Assembly (NCBI GenBank): GCA_016930895.1
Contig: JAFGFV010000467.1
Location: 1 to 8,674, forward strand
Direction of reading: 5' to 3'
DNA length: 8,674 nt
Source: Spirochaetales bacterium
GTDB taxonomy: Bacteria; Spirochaetota; Spirochaetia; SZUA-6; DRHE01
The notes under the pieces are model-generated. The model searched no databases and was not told the origin of the DNA. It saw only the letters and a list, made by a program, of their open reading frames with translations. Below, piece after piece: positions 1 to 6,085 of this stretch. How positions within the stretch are numbered: position 1 is the first letter of the stretch; each line of letters begins with the position of its first letter. The translations under genes and the position numbers were made by a program.

Positions 1-12
1 GATTCTCTTCAC
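1..12 (-). CDS. 5' end of an unidentified gene (first four codons)
   Basis: Only the start of this gene is in the window: GTG AAG AGA ATC, read leftward, giving M-K-R-I. The start is supported by a perfect AAGGAGG at 18-24 with a 5-nt spacer, and by the promoter at 61-90. An ATG one base upstream is followed at once by TGA in its own frame, so GTG is the sensible start. Four residues cannot identify the product; a short basic start could belong to a signal peptide, but that is a guess. The gene is separated from map by about 150 bp with its own promoter, so it probably forms a new transcription unit. Confidence 0.55.
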
Positions 13-49
13 ATTTTCCTCCTTGCTGGCGAAATGGATGTCGCGCGCA

Positions 50-69
50 GCATGCAATCAATTGTATGC
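50..69. promoter_or_regulatory. operator-like inverted repeat over the -10 box
   Basis: Bases 50-69 form an imperfect palindrome, GCATGCAATC / AATTGTATGC, with 8 of 10 symmetric positions complementary; the exceptions are a G-T pair at 54/65 and the centre. It covers the candidate -10 box (61-66) and the expected transcription start near 54, a common place for a repressor site. No regulator is identified, and the repeat may be chance in an AT-rich patch. Confidence 0.35.
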
Positions 70-90
70 GATGGGACGAGTACATCGCAA
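61..90 (-). promoter_or_regulatory. sigma70-type promoter for the gene starting at 12
   Basis: On the minus strand TTGCGA (85-90) is followed after 18 bp by TACAAT (61-66). That is 4 of 6 matches at -35 and 5 of 6 at -10. Transcription would begin near 54, leaving a leader of about 40 nt that contains the AAGGAGG site. This is the only AT-rich patch between map and the next start codon. Confidence 0.5.
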
Positions 91-120
91 GCTTTTCTGG
101 GGAGCCCGCGGAGACGGAAG

Positions 121-152
121 CGGCGCCTGCGGCTGCCGCGGGGCCAGCGCCG
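121..152 (-). other. GC-rich hairpin after the map stop codon
   Basis: About 11 nt after the map stop codon, a 6-bp outer stem (147-152 with 121-126, CGGCGC/GCGCCG on the RNA) encloses an inner GCGG/CCGC hairpin. No run of U follows, so it does not qualify as an intrinsic terminator. It might stabilise the mRNA end or act with Rho, or it may simply reflect high GC content. Confidence 0.25.
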
Positions 153-162
153 ACTCCGGGCG

Positions 163-945
163 TTATGGCAACTGCCCCGACAACTCCGGCCCCTCCGCCC
201 CGCCGGTCAGCACCTCCGTGCGCCGGAGGAACACCGCCACGGTGTGCTCGAACTGCGCCACCGGGGCCCCGTCGGCGGCGACCAGGGACCACCCGTCCCC
301 CCGCGCGTCGATTCTCCCGGATCCCAGGGTCAGCACAGGCTCCACGGTCAGCACCATGCCCGGGACGATCCGCTGTCCCTCCCCGGGGCGGCCCGTGTGC
401 GCCACCTCGGGTTCCTCGTGGAGCCTGCGCCCGATGCCGTGTCCGACCAGCTCGGGAATCACCACGCAGCGATGCCGCGCGGCCTCTTGGGCGATCGACG
501 CCCCGACATCCCCCAGATGGCCCCCGGCCCGCACGGCTGCCGTCCCCGCGGCCAGGGCCCTCCGGGCCGCGGTCAGGAGGCGCAGAGGACCCTCGTCCAG
601 AGAACCTACGCCGTAGGTCCGGGCGGCGTCGCCGCACCACCCGTTGAGCTCCAGGGAGACGTCCACCGTGACCAGGTCCCCCTCCCGGAGCTGACAGTCC
701 GAGGGCACGCCGTGGGCGGCAACCTCGTTCACGGAGGTGCAGATCGCCCCCGGGAATCCCGGGGGCACCGCGGGCCGTGCCCCGAGGGAGCCCATGAGCT
801 GCCGGGCGGCTTGGTCCAGGGTGAGCGTGCTGACGCCCGGCGCAACCATCTCCCGCACGCGCTCCAGCACCGCCACTGCCGCGGCGCAAGCCTCGCGGAT
901 GGAGGCCACCTCGGCGGAGGTCTTCAGCGGGATGGGTCTTTCCAC
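163..945 (-). CDS. map: methionine aminopeptidase, type I
   Basis: Removes the initiator methionine from nascent proteins in the cytoplasm. The 260-residue product has the compact length of bacterial type Ia enzymes, with the pita-bread fold motifs in order: substrate His78 (AAHGVP), metal ligands Asp95 (VTVDVS) and Asp106 (GWCGDAART), His169 (GHGIG), His176, Glu202 (LTVEPV) and Glu233 (QFEHTVAV). These correspond one for one to E. coli His79, Asp97, Asp108, His171, His178, Glu204 and Glu235. The start is GTG at 943-945, inside the last codons of glgA (22-bp overlap). The ribosome binding site is weak, so translation is probably coupled to glgA. It is the last gene of the operon. The extra C-terminal dozen residues after EVLTGG look unconserved. 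Confidence 0.96.
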   Translation of the reverse strand: MERPIPLKTSAEVASIREACAAAVAVLERVREMVAPGVSTLTLDQAARQLMGSLGARPAVPPGFPGAICTSVNEVAAHGVPSDCQLREGDLVTVDVSLELNGWCGDAARTYGVGSLDEGPLRLLTAARRALAAGTAAVRAGGHLGDVGASIAQEAARHRCVVIPELVGHGIGRRLHEEPEVAHTGRPGEGQRIVPGMVLTVEPVLTLGSGRIDARGDGWSLVAADGAPVAQFEHTVAVFLRRTEVLTGGAEGPELSGQLP

Positions 946-2567
946 AGGGCTCGATCGGTGTACAGGGGCAGGTAGTGCTCCGACAGGACCCTGTCCCAGG
1001 TATGCTGCTCGAAAATCTCGGCGAAGGCCCTCCGGCGCATCCCCTCCAGGTGCTCGGACCGGTGTTGCCAGTCCGACAGGCTCTCCCGGATCGCCTCGCA
1101 GAGAGCTTCAGCGCTGTGCTCGTGGTAGGCGTAGCCGGTCTCCCCGTCGCGGACCTTGACCAGGCCGCCGACGGCATGCACGATCGGCAGGTTGCCCATG
1201 ACCTGCGCGTAGAAGTCCGTCAGGCCGCAGGGCTCGTACTCGGAAGGCACCAGGAAGAAATCCCCCGCCGCGAACAGGTACTTGGAGGCCAGGGTGTTGT
1301 AGCCCAGCATCACTCCCAGCTTGCCGGCCGCGGGCACCTCGCGGCTCAACCGCAGCAGCCGCTCCTCCAGTCCCCGATCCCCCTGGCCCAGGATCAACGC
1401 CTGCAGCGGGGCCCGCTCGCGGAACAGCTGCCCAAGGGCCTCGACCAGCACGTCCAGCCCCTTCTGGGCGGTCAGGCGCCCCACGAAGCTGTACAGCGGC
1501 ACCGGAGCCTCCGCGTCCAGCCCGCCGTAGCACTTGACGCCGGCGAGGGGATTCTGTCCGGCATCCGTCTCGGAGACTGCTCCACGCTGCGACTGCAGCA
1601 GATCGACCAGGGCGCGGCGGCAGCGTCGCTTGCCCTCCAGCTGTCCCTTGGAGGGGTCGAAGCGATGCGGCAGCCCGCTCTCCTTGGGCCGCCGCGGGTC
1701 ATGGCCCCGGGGATCGATCCCGTTGGTGATGCCCTGCAGGCGCACCCCGGCCCGCCGGTAGGCCTCTCCGAGCCCGCCGGTCAGAAGCTCGTGCGCTCCC
1801 GAGGATATCTCCTCGGCGTAGCCCTCGGACACAGTCGTGACCGGCGCATACAGGGCGCCGAGCAGGAGCGGGTCCACAGCCCCGCCGAGCAGGCCCTTCT
1901 CGAGGACCGACCGAGGCAGCCCGGTGAGCCCCGCGGCATACTCCAGATCGTAGATCTCCTGGTGGTACCCCCAGCCGGCGTTGTGGATCGTGACCAGGGC
2001 CCTGCTGGCGGCGAGGCCGCGGCGGTAACGCGGATGCTCCCGCAGCAGCGCCGGCAGAAGGGCGGCATGCCCATCGTGGCAGTGGAACAGCTCCGGGGCC
2101 CGATCGGCCAGCGCCAGCTCGAGCGCCCCCCTCTGGAGAATGAGGTTCAGGTGATGGGCGTCCCAGTGTCCGGTCCCGCGCCGCCGGTTCGGGTCCTCGT
2201 CCTCGTCGGCTGCGGTGTAGGTGTAGATGTCTCGCTTGGCGCGAGTGCACGGTGAATCCAGGAGGTAGATCTGGACCCTGCCGCGCTTCAGAGCGTACAC
2301 CTGCACCGGCTCCTCGACCGGGGCAGAAACCTGCGTGTCTGACGGCAGGGCCAGCCGGAAGCCGACCGGATGCTTCCGGGCGCCGAGCGACCCCAGGTCC
2401 AGGAACCCGTAGCGCGGGAGGACCACCGCGGTGGGCACCCCCGCCTCGGCCAGGGCCTGGGCCAGCCCGGAAACCACGTCCTTGAGCCCCCCCGCCTCGG
2501 CCAGGCCTCCGTATTCCCTGGAGACGTGCCAGACCCCCCGCCTGAGATCGCCGCGCGACGCGCTCAC
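924..2567 (-). CDS. glgA: glycogen/starch synthase, glycosyltransferase family 5
   Basis: Adds glucosyl units from a nucleotide sugar, normally ADP-glucose in bacteria, to alpha-1,4-glucan. The 547 residues are slightly long for GlgA (about 480 is usual). The N-terminal domain has HVSREYGG at 14-21, AGGLKDVVSGL at 25-35, HCHDGH at 162-167 and the NAGW region at 196-199. The C-terminal Rossmann domain has GITNGID at 279-285, SFVGRLTAQKG at 360-370 (Arg364 and Lys369, phosphate-binding in the family), and PSEYEPCGLTDFYAQ at 441-455, where Glu445 matches E. coli catalytic Glu377. The family KxGGL motif reads EAGGL (24-28), so its lysine is replaced by Glu24. Residues 286-355 are poorly conserved and appear to account for part of the extra length. 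The start is GTG in a GTGA overlap with the aroH stop, implying translational coupling. No glgB or glgC is visible here. Confidence 0.9.
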   Translation of the reverse strand: MSASRGDLRRGVWHVSREYGGLAEAGGLKDVVSGLAQALAEAGVPTAVVLPRYGFLDLGSLGARKHPVGFRLALPSDTQVSAPVEEPVQVYALKRGRVQIYLLDSPCTRAKRDIYTYTAADEDEDPNRRRGTGHWDAHHLNLILQRGALELALADRAPELFHCHDGHAALLPALLREHPRYRRGLAASRALVTIHNAGWGYHQEIYDLEYAAGLTGLPRSVLEKGLLGGAVDPLLLGALYAPVTTVSEGYAEEISSGAHELLTGGLGEAYRRAGVRLQGITNGIDPRGHDPRRPKESGLPHRFDPSKGQLEGKRRCRRALVDLLQSQRGAVSETDAGQNPLAGVKCYGGLDAEAPVPLYSFVGRLTAQKGLDVLVEALGQLFRERAPLQALILGQGDRGLEERLLRLSREVPAAGKLGVMLGYNTLASKYLFAAGDFFLVPSEYEPCGLTDFYAQVMGNLPIVHAVGGLVKVRDGETGYAYHEHSAEALCEAIRESLSDWQHRSEHLEGMRRRAFAEIFEQHTWDRVLSEHYLPLYTDRALWKDPSR

Positions 2568-2932
2568 TGCTCCACGGCCTCTGCCAGGTCGGGCCGCAGG
2601 GCTCGGGCCCCCTCGAGATAGACCGGGACGGGTTTGCGCAGGGCCGAGCCACGGTAGGTAAGGAGCACCCGGATCACCCGGTCCAAGGAATCGTCGATGC
2701 GCGCTTCCTGCACGCAGAACAGCGCGACCGATGACAGGCCCAGCTCCCGGGCCGCGGAAGCCGGATTCAGACGGGTCAAGTCAGCGGTTACCGAGAAGAG
2801 CAGGCTCAGGATCCTCCGCGGCCGGACGCGGTTGCGCCGGAAGATCTCGACGAGCAGGCGATGGCAAGACTTCCGGATCGCCTCCGGTGAGTTTTCCGGC
2901 GCGGTGATCGCGCCGCGGACCACTTTCGTCAT
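2564..2932 (-). CDS. aroH: chorismate mutase, AroH type (monofunctional)
   Basis: Converts chorismate to prephenate, the branch point to phenylalanine and tyrosine. The 122-residue product aligns by eye along its whole length with Bacillus subtilis AroH: VVRGAIT at the N-terminus, a central S-x-T-x-DL segment (47-52), FCVQEARIDDSLDRVIRVLL at 72-91, and VYLEGARALRPDL at 104-116. Active-site residues Arg6, Cys73, Glu76, Arg88 and Tyr105 correspond to B. subtilis Arg7, Cys75, Glu78, Arg90 and Tyr108. The ATG at 2930-2932 has AGGA directly adjacent, too close to work well. A GTG three codons later (2921-2923) would have the same AGGA at 9 nt and still keep Arg3, so the true start may be three codons shorter. 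It follows the dehydrogenase by 15 nt and overlaps glgA by 4 nt. Confidence 0.93.
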   Translation of the reverse strand: MTKVVRGAITAPENSPEAIRKSCHRLLVEIFRRNRVRPRRILSLLFSVTADLTRLNPASAARELGLSSVALFCVQEARIDDSLDRVIRVLLTYRGSALRKPVPVYLEGARALRPDLAEAVEQ

Positions 2933-2947
2933 TCCTGCAGACCGTTC

Positions 2948-4198
2948 TCAGGGCCCGTACCCCGGCAGCTGGCTGCGGATGATCCGCTCCCGCTCCTCCT
3001 GTGGGAGCTCCCGCGGATTGCCCGACATGCTCGAGCCCGAAGAGCGCTTCGCGAGCTCGGAAACCCTCCCCGGATCGACCGGGTAGCCGCCCAGGTCCCG
3101 CGGGAGCCCGTACATCCCGAAAAGGGCATCGACCGTACCCACGAGCCAGTCGACCGCCTCTTCCGGATCCGGCTGCGCCGCCTCCCCGCGCAACACCGCC
3201 GCCAGCGCATCTGGAAGTCTCGTGATGCCCTCGAAGAGCTCCCGGCGCTCCCGCACGGAAGCGCGCAACAGCGCGAGGTCCTTCCGGATCACCTCCGAAT
3301 TGGCCCTCAGGACCGGCCGGATGAACAGGGCGCACAACAGGCCGTGAGGGATGTCATAGACCCCCCCGATCCCGGAAGCGAACCCGTGGGCCGCCCCGAG
3401 GCCGCTGTTGGCGAGCGCGAAGCCGCTGGCCAGGGCGCCGTAGGCGGCGGCGCTGCGGGTCTCCAGGTCCGCGAGGTCCTCGGGCAGGCGGAGCAGGGCG
3501 GCCAGCATGCCCGGAAAGGCGTCCCGCGCCCACGCCCGGGGCACCGGGGCCGCCTTGCGCGAGACGAAACTTTCGACCAGCTGCGTCAGCGCATCCATCC
3601 CCGTGATTCCCGTCACCCGGAGGGGGCAACCCACCGCGAGCTGCGGGTCCACCACCACCGAGGTAGCCAGGATATGCGGGGAGCGCAGGCTCTTCTTGGC
3701 CTGGAGCGCCGGAGCCTTGAGCACCGCATTCTTGGTCACTTCCGCTCCCGTGCCCGCGGTCGTCGGGACGGCGATCCAGGGCGTCCCCGGCCCGGGTACC
3801 TGGAGCCCCTTGCCGACCCCCTCCAGGTAGTCTTCGATGGCCTCCCCACGCGCGCCGGCCCGCAGCGGCAGCAGCCCGGACAGGACCTTGGCGGTGTCGA
3901 GCACCGAACCGCCCCCCACGGCGAGAATCGCATCGGGCGCGAAGGCCCGGGCCTGCTCGAGAAGCGAGGCGACCGTTTCCGTCTCCGGCTCCCCGCCGGG
4001 ACACGCCAGGGGCTGCACCTGGAACCCCTTCAGGAGCTCGCCGAAAGCGCCCTCCCACTCCGACCCTGGGAACCAGCTCCTCCCGGTCAGCAGGACTACC
4101 CTCCGGCCCAGCCCTCTGACCAGCCCGGGGATCTCCTCGCGGCTGCCGGGGCCGAAGTGAATCGATTGAGGCTGGTCGATGCGGAAGCTCTTCACCAT
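2948..4198 (-). CDS. iron-containing alcohol dehydrogenase family protein
   Basis: A group III (Fe-ADH) NAD(P)-dependent oxidoreductase of 416 residues, slightly longer than the typical 380-400. The N-terminal nucleotide-binding domain has FGPGS at 15-19, GGGSVLDTAK at 95-104 and PTTAGTGAEVT at 145-155. The helical metal domain has Asp202 (GMDALTQ, 200-206), His271 (GAAHGFASGIGGVYDIPHG) and His285. The four usual metal ligands are Asp, His, His, His. Here the second, four residues after the Asp, is Gln206, so metal preference or activity may differ. The substrate cannot be told from sequence; alcohol, diol and lactaldehyde reduction all occur in this family. It is the first gene of the operon leading to aroH, glgA and map. 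No Shine-Dalgarno precedes the ATG, which fits the promoter immediately upstream. Confidence 0.92.
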   Translation of the reverse strand: MVKSFRIDQPQSIHFGPGSREEIPGLVRGLGRRVVLLTGRSWFPGSEWEGAFGELLKGFQVQPLACPGGEPETETVASLLEQARAFAPDAILAVGGGSVLDTAKVLSGLLPLRAGARGEAIEDYLEGVGKGLQVPGPGTPWIAVPTTAGTGAEVTKNAVLKAPALQAKKSLRSPHILATSVVVDPQLAVGCPLRVTGITGMDALTQLVESFVSRKAAPVPRAWARDAFPGMLAALLRLPEDLADLETRSAAAYGALASGFALANSGLGAAHGFASGIGGVYDIPHGLLCALFIRPVLRANSEVIRKDLALLRASVRERRELFEGITRLPDALAAVLRGEAAQPDPEEAVDWLVGTVDALFGMYGLPRDLGGYPVDPGRVSELAKRSSGSSMSGNPRELPQEERERIIRSQLPGYGP

Positions 4199-4207
4199 TT
4201 GCGCCGC

Positions 4208-4236
4208 AGTATAGCAGAATCCCTGGCCCGTGGAAA
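4208..4236 (-). promoter_or_regulatory. promoter of the dehydrogenase-aroH-glgA-map operon
   Basis: On the minus strand TTTCCA (4231-4236) is followed after 17 bp by TATACT (4208-4213). The -10 box is preceded by TGC, giving an extended -10. Transcription would start near 4201, about 3 nt before the ATG at 4198, so the mRNA would be essentially leaderless. The absence of any purine-rich ribosome binding site before that ATG is consistent with this. Confidence 0.6.
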
Positions 4237-4288
4237 CGCCCGGCCCGTCCGCGGCCGCCCCGGCGGAAAGAACGACCCCCCCCTGCGG

Positions 4289-4651
4289 CTAGAGTTGGAA
4301 CCAGGCGGACAGGAACGAAATCCCGAGCAGCAGGGCCCAGCACGACACCACGGAAAAGAAGCACAGGATCAATTTGACGGCGTAGCGCCGCTGGCGCCGG
4401 AGGAAAAAGACCAGGAAGATGTACACGACGCCCAGGAAGACCTCGGCGAGCAGGGAGAGACGCAGGGCGTCGAGCAGGAAGATCTGCGTGCTGTCGAGGA
4501 ACTCCTGGAAGTTGCCGAGCAGGTACAGGCAGAACAGGAGCAGGGACATCACGAAGAAAAACACCACCCCCCGGGCCACCAGCCAATACAGCGAGGACAG
4601 CAGGAAGACCCTGCCCTTGGACGCGTGTCTGTCGTGCCTGAGTGACGTCAT
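4289..4651 (-). CDS. small three-helix inner-membrane protein, function unknown
   Basis: I do not recognise a family. The 120-residue product has a basic, hydrophilic N-terminus (1-14) and three hydrophobic segments at about 27-46, 63-84 and 91-113. The cluster RRQRR at 85-89 between segments two and three should sit in the cytoplasm, so an N-in, C-out topology is likely. The protein is rich in Leu, Phe and Val, with no catalytic motif or signal-peptide cleavage site. AAGG at 4661-4664 lies 9 nt before the ATG and supports the start. It diverges from the SPFH-HIT pair, sharing a 60-bp control region, and lies about 90 bp upstream of the dehydrogenase operon, which seems to have its own promoter. 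Tandem hydrophobic helices and acceptable codon use make it a believable gene. Confidence 0.75.
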   Translation of the reverse strand: MTSLRHDRHASKGRVFLLSSLYWLVARGVVFFFVMSLLLFCLYLLGNFQEFLDSTQIFLLDALRLSLLAEVFLGVVYIFLVFFLRRQRRYAVKLILCFFSVVSCWALLLGISFLSAWFQL

Positions 4652-4662
4652 GCCGCGTAGCC

Positions 4663-4692
4663 TTGCAATTGCCCGACTATTCTACGTAATAT
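4663..4692 (+). promoter_or_regulatory. promoter of the SPFH-HIT gene pair
   Basis: TTGCAA (4663-4668) is followed after 18 bp by TAATAT (4687-4692), 4 of 6 matches at -35 and a good -10. Transcription would begin near 4699, leaving a leader of about 12 nt that contains AAGGA (4701-4705). The -10 overlaps an in-frame ATG at 4691, which rules that ATG out as the start if this promoter is used. An 8-bp palindrome, GCAATTGC (4665-4672), overlaps the -35. Confidence 0.5.
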
Positions 4693-4707
4693 GACAGATC
4701 AAGGAAA
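4679..4707 (-). promoter_or_regulatory. possible promoter of the 120-residue membrane protein gene
   Basis: On the minus strand a -10-like TAGAAT (4679-4684) lies 17 bp after a weak TTTCCT (4702-4707, 3 of 6). Transcription would start near 4672, giving a 20-nt leader holding AAGG. It overlaps the divergent plus-strand promoter, so the two could not be occupied by polymerase together. The weak -35 keeps this tentative. Confidence 0.28.
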
Positions 4708-4711
4708 GACG

Positions 4712-5569
4712 ATGAAAGCATTCCTGATCATTCTGCTCATCCTGGTGCTCGCCGGCGGGGCGGTCTTCTACTTCGGCTGGATTCAGATCCAGCTCCCCCC
4801 GGAGAGCTACGGGGTCATCTTTACGAAGACCTCGGGGTACGACCCCGAGGTGGTTCGTCCCGGTGAGTTCACCTGGCGCTGGGAAAAGCTGATTCCGACG
4901 AACCTGACGCTCTACCGTTTCGACCTGCGCCCCCAGCGGGTGCAGCTGTCCTTCGAGCGCGAACTGCCTTCCGGGGAGCTCTACGCGTCGGTGCTGCCGG
5001 AGGCGCCAGAGTTCACGATCCGGGGAAAGATGGAGGTCGTCTTCACCATCGATCCCGAGGAGCTTCCGGGTCTGGTCGAGCGCCAGAAGCTCACTCCCGA
5101 GACCCTCGAGGAGTTCTACAAATCCGCCGCGCAGCGCATGGCCGCGGAGGCGCAAGCCCTGAGCCCCGAGTCCTTCGGCTTCGACCCCGCGGCCGAGGAG
5201 CGGATGCGCAGCGCGCTCAGCGCCGACCTGCCGGAGCTCCAAATCGTCTCCCTGAACGTCGGCTCCCTGGAGATGCCGGACATGGAGCTCTACGAGCTGG
5301 CCCGGCAGTCGTATCGGGAGCTTGCCGAAGCGCGCAACGAAGCCCGCAGGGCCGCGGAGGCCCGCTTGGCGGTCGAGGAGGCCCAGCAAGAGCGCGCCGC
5401 CGACGCCGAAGAGGCGCGCCGGGAGAACCTGCGGAAATACGGGGCCCTGCTGAACGAGTATCCGGTCCTCCTGAAGGCCATGGCGGTCCAGCAGCTCACC
5501 GGCAAGGAGCAGCTGCAGATCCCGGAGCTGGATCTGAGCGACGTGCTGGACTTTTCGGTGGACCGGTAG
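4712..5569 (+). CDS. membrane-anchored SPFH/band-7-like protein
   Basis: The 285-residue product has an uncleaved N-terminal anchor (about 3-22). A beta-rich region (27-115) follows, with PPESYGVIFTKTSG at 29-42 and VVRPGEF at 47-53, the style of the SPFH (prohibitin/band 7) start. Residues 192-245 are a strongly charged Ala/Glu/Arg coiled coil, as in prohibitin-like proteins that form membrane-bound oligomers. Family members act as scaffolds or partners of membrane proteases; no specific role can be given here. I chose ATG 4712 over an in-frame ATG at 4691. AAGGA at 4701-4705 has a 6-nt spacer, the hydrophobic anchor then begins at residue 3, and 4691 lies in the candidate -10 box. The HIT gene follows 9 nt after the stop. 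The fold assignment is by motif only; another anchored coiled-coil protein is possible. Confidence 0.75.
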   Translation: MKAFLIILLILVLAGGAVFYFGWIQIQLPPESYGVIFTKTSGYDPEVVRPGEFTWRWEKLIPTNLTLYRFDLRPQRVQLSFERELPSGELYASVLPEAPEFTIRGKMEVVFTIDPEELPGLVERQKLTPETLEEFYKSAAQRMAAEAQALSPESFGFDPAAEERMRSALSADLPELQIVSLNVGSLEMPDMELYELARQSYRELAEARNEARRAAEARLAVEEAQQERAADAEEARRENLRKYGALLNEYPVLLKAMAVQQLTGKEQLQIPELDLSDVLDFSVDR

Positions 5570-5578
5570 CACTTCACA

Positions 5579-6085
5579 TTGTTCAGGGACTACTTTTTCA
5601 GCTTCGAGAAGTTCGCGTACGTACAGGCACACAAGCCGGCTGCCTGCGTTCTCTGCCTGATCCGCGACTACAGTCCGGAGGTGGTCGACCTGAGCGTGTA
5701 TCGCGACGAGCTGTTCATCGCCGCGATCAACCTGTACCCGTACAATCCCGGGCACCTGCTGATCTTCCCGTGCAGGCATATCGTGGATGTCCGGCAGTAC
5801 ACGCCCGAGGAGGAACGGCGGCTGGCTGAGCTTACGCGCTACCTCCTGGACATCTCCGACGCGGTCCAGCATCCCGCGGGGTTCAACCTGGGGTACAACA
5901 TGGGTTCACCGGCAGGGGCCTCGATCAACCACCTGCACCTGCACCTGATCCCCCGCTATCCCAACGAGCTGGGGATCGCCGACCTGATCGCGGGCAAGCG
6001 CGTGCTCGTCGAGGAGCCGCGGGAGGCCGTCCGGCGGTTTCGCGAGCGGATCGCTCAGTCGCCCTTCTCGAGCGCCAGCAGCTGA
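5579..6085 (+). CDS. HIT-family protein, Ap4A hydrolase/phosphorylase-like
   Basis: A histidine-triad protein that likely cleaves dinucleoside polyphosphates or related nucleotide substrates in the cytoplasm. The 168-residue product has CVLC at 23-26 (a possible zinc pair common in longer HIT proteins), NLYPYNPGHLLIFPCRH at 51-67, FNLGYNMGSPAGAS at 102-115 and the triad HLHLHLIPR at 118-126, with His120 the expected nucleophile. The GYNMGSPAGA stretch before the triad resembles actinobacterial Ap4A phosphorylase-type HIT proteins more than HINT. The start is TTG: the frame is closed by the upstream gene's stop 9 nt before, and no later ATG or GTG keeps the CxxC motif. No clear Shine-Dalgarno is seen, so translation is probably coupled to the SPFH gene. 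The last 31 bp overlap the convergent gene. Confidence 0.92.
   Translation: MFRDYFFSFEKFAYVQAHKPAACVLCLIRDYSPEVVDLSVYRDELFIAAINLYPYNPGHLLIFPCRHIVDVRQYTPEEERRLAELTRYLLDISDAVQHPAGFNLGYNMGSPAGASINHLHLHLIPRYPNELGIADLIAGKRVLVEEPREAVRRFRERIAQSPFSSASS

Noticed and set aside
975..2255. 426-codon plus-strand open frame opposite glgA
   Set aside because: Antisense to a gene with clear GT5 motifs; no motif, no plausible ribosome binding site and shadow-like composition.
4276..4283. Run of eight C, with seven-C runs at 3361-3367 and 8449-8455, as possible phase-variation tracts
   Set aside because: The eight-base run is intergenic, and the other two encode ordinary Gly codons in intact housekeeping genes. 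Nothing suggests switching.
3344..4645. 433-codon open frame on the plus strand across the dehydrogenase and membrane-protein genes
   Set aside because: The translation is low-complexity and rich in Gln, Glu, Arg, Gly and Pro with no motif; it is the antisense shadow of two supported genes in high-GC DNA.
4691..4711. ATG at 4691 as the start of the SPFH-like protein
   Set aside because: It has no ribosome binding site and overlaps the -10 box, while ATG 4712 has AAGGA at 6 nt and starts directly on the membrane anchor.
4682..5872. 396-codon minus-strand open frame opposite the SPFH-like and HIT genes
   Set aside because: Antisense to two genes with recognisable motifs and spanning their boundary; composition typical of a GC-rich shadow.
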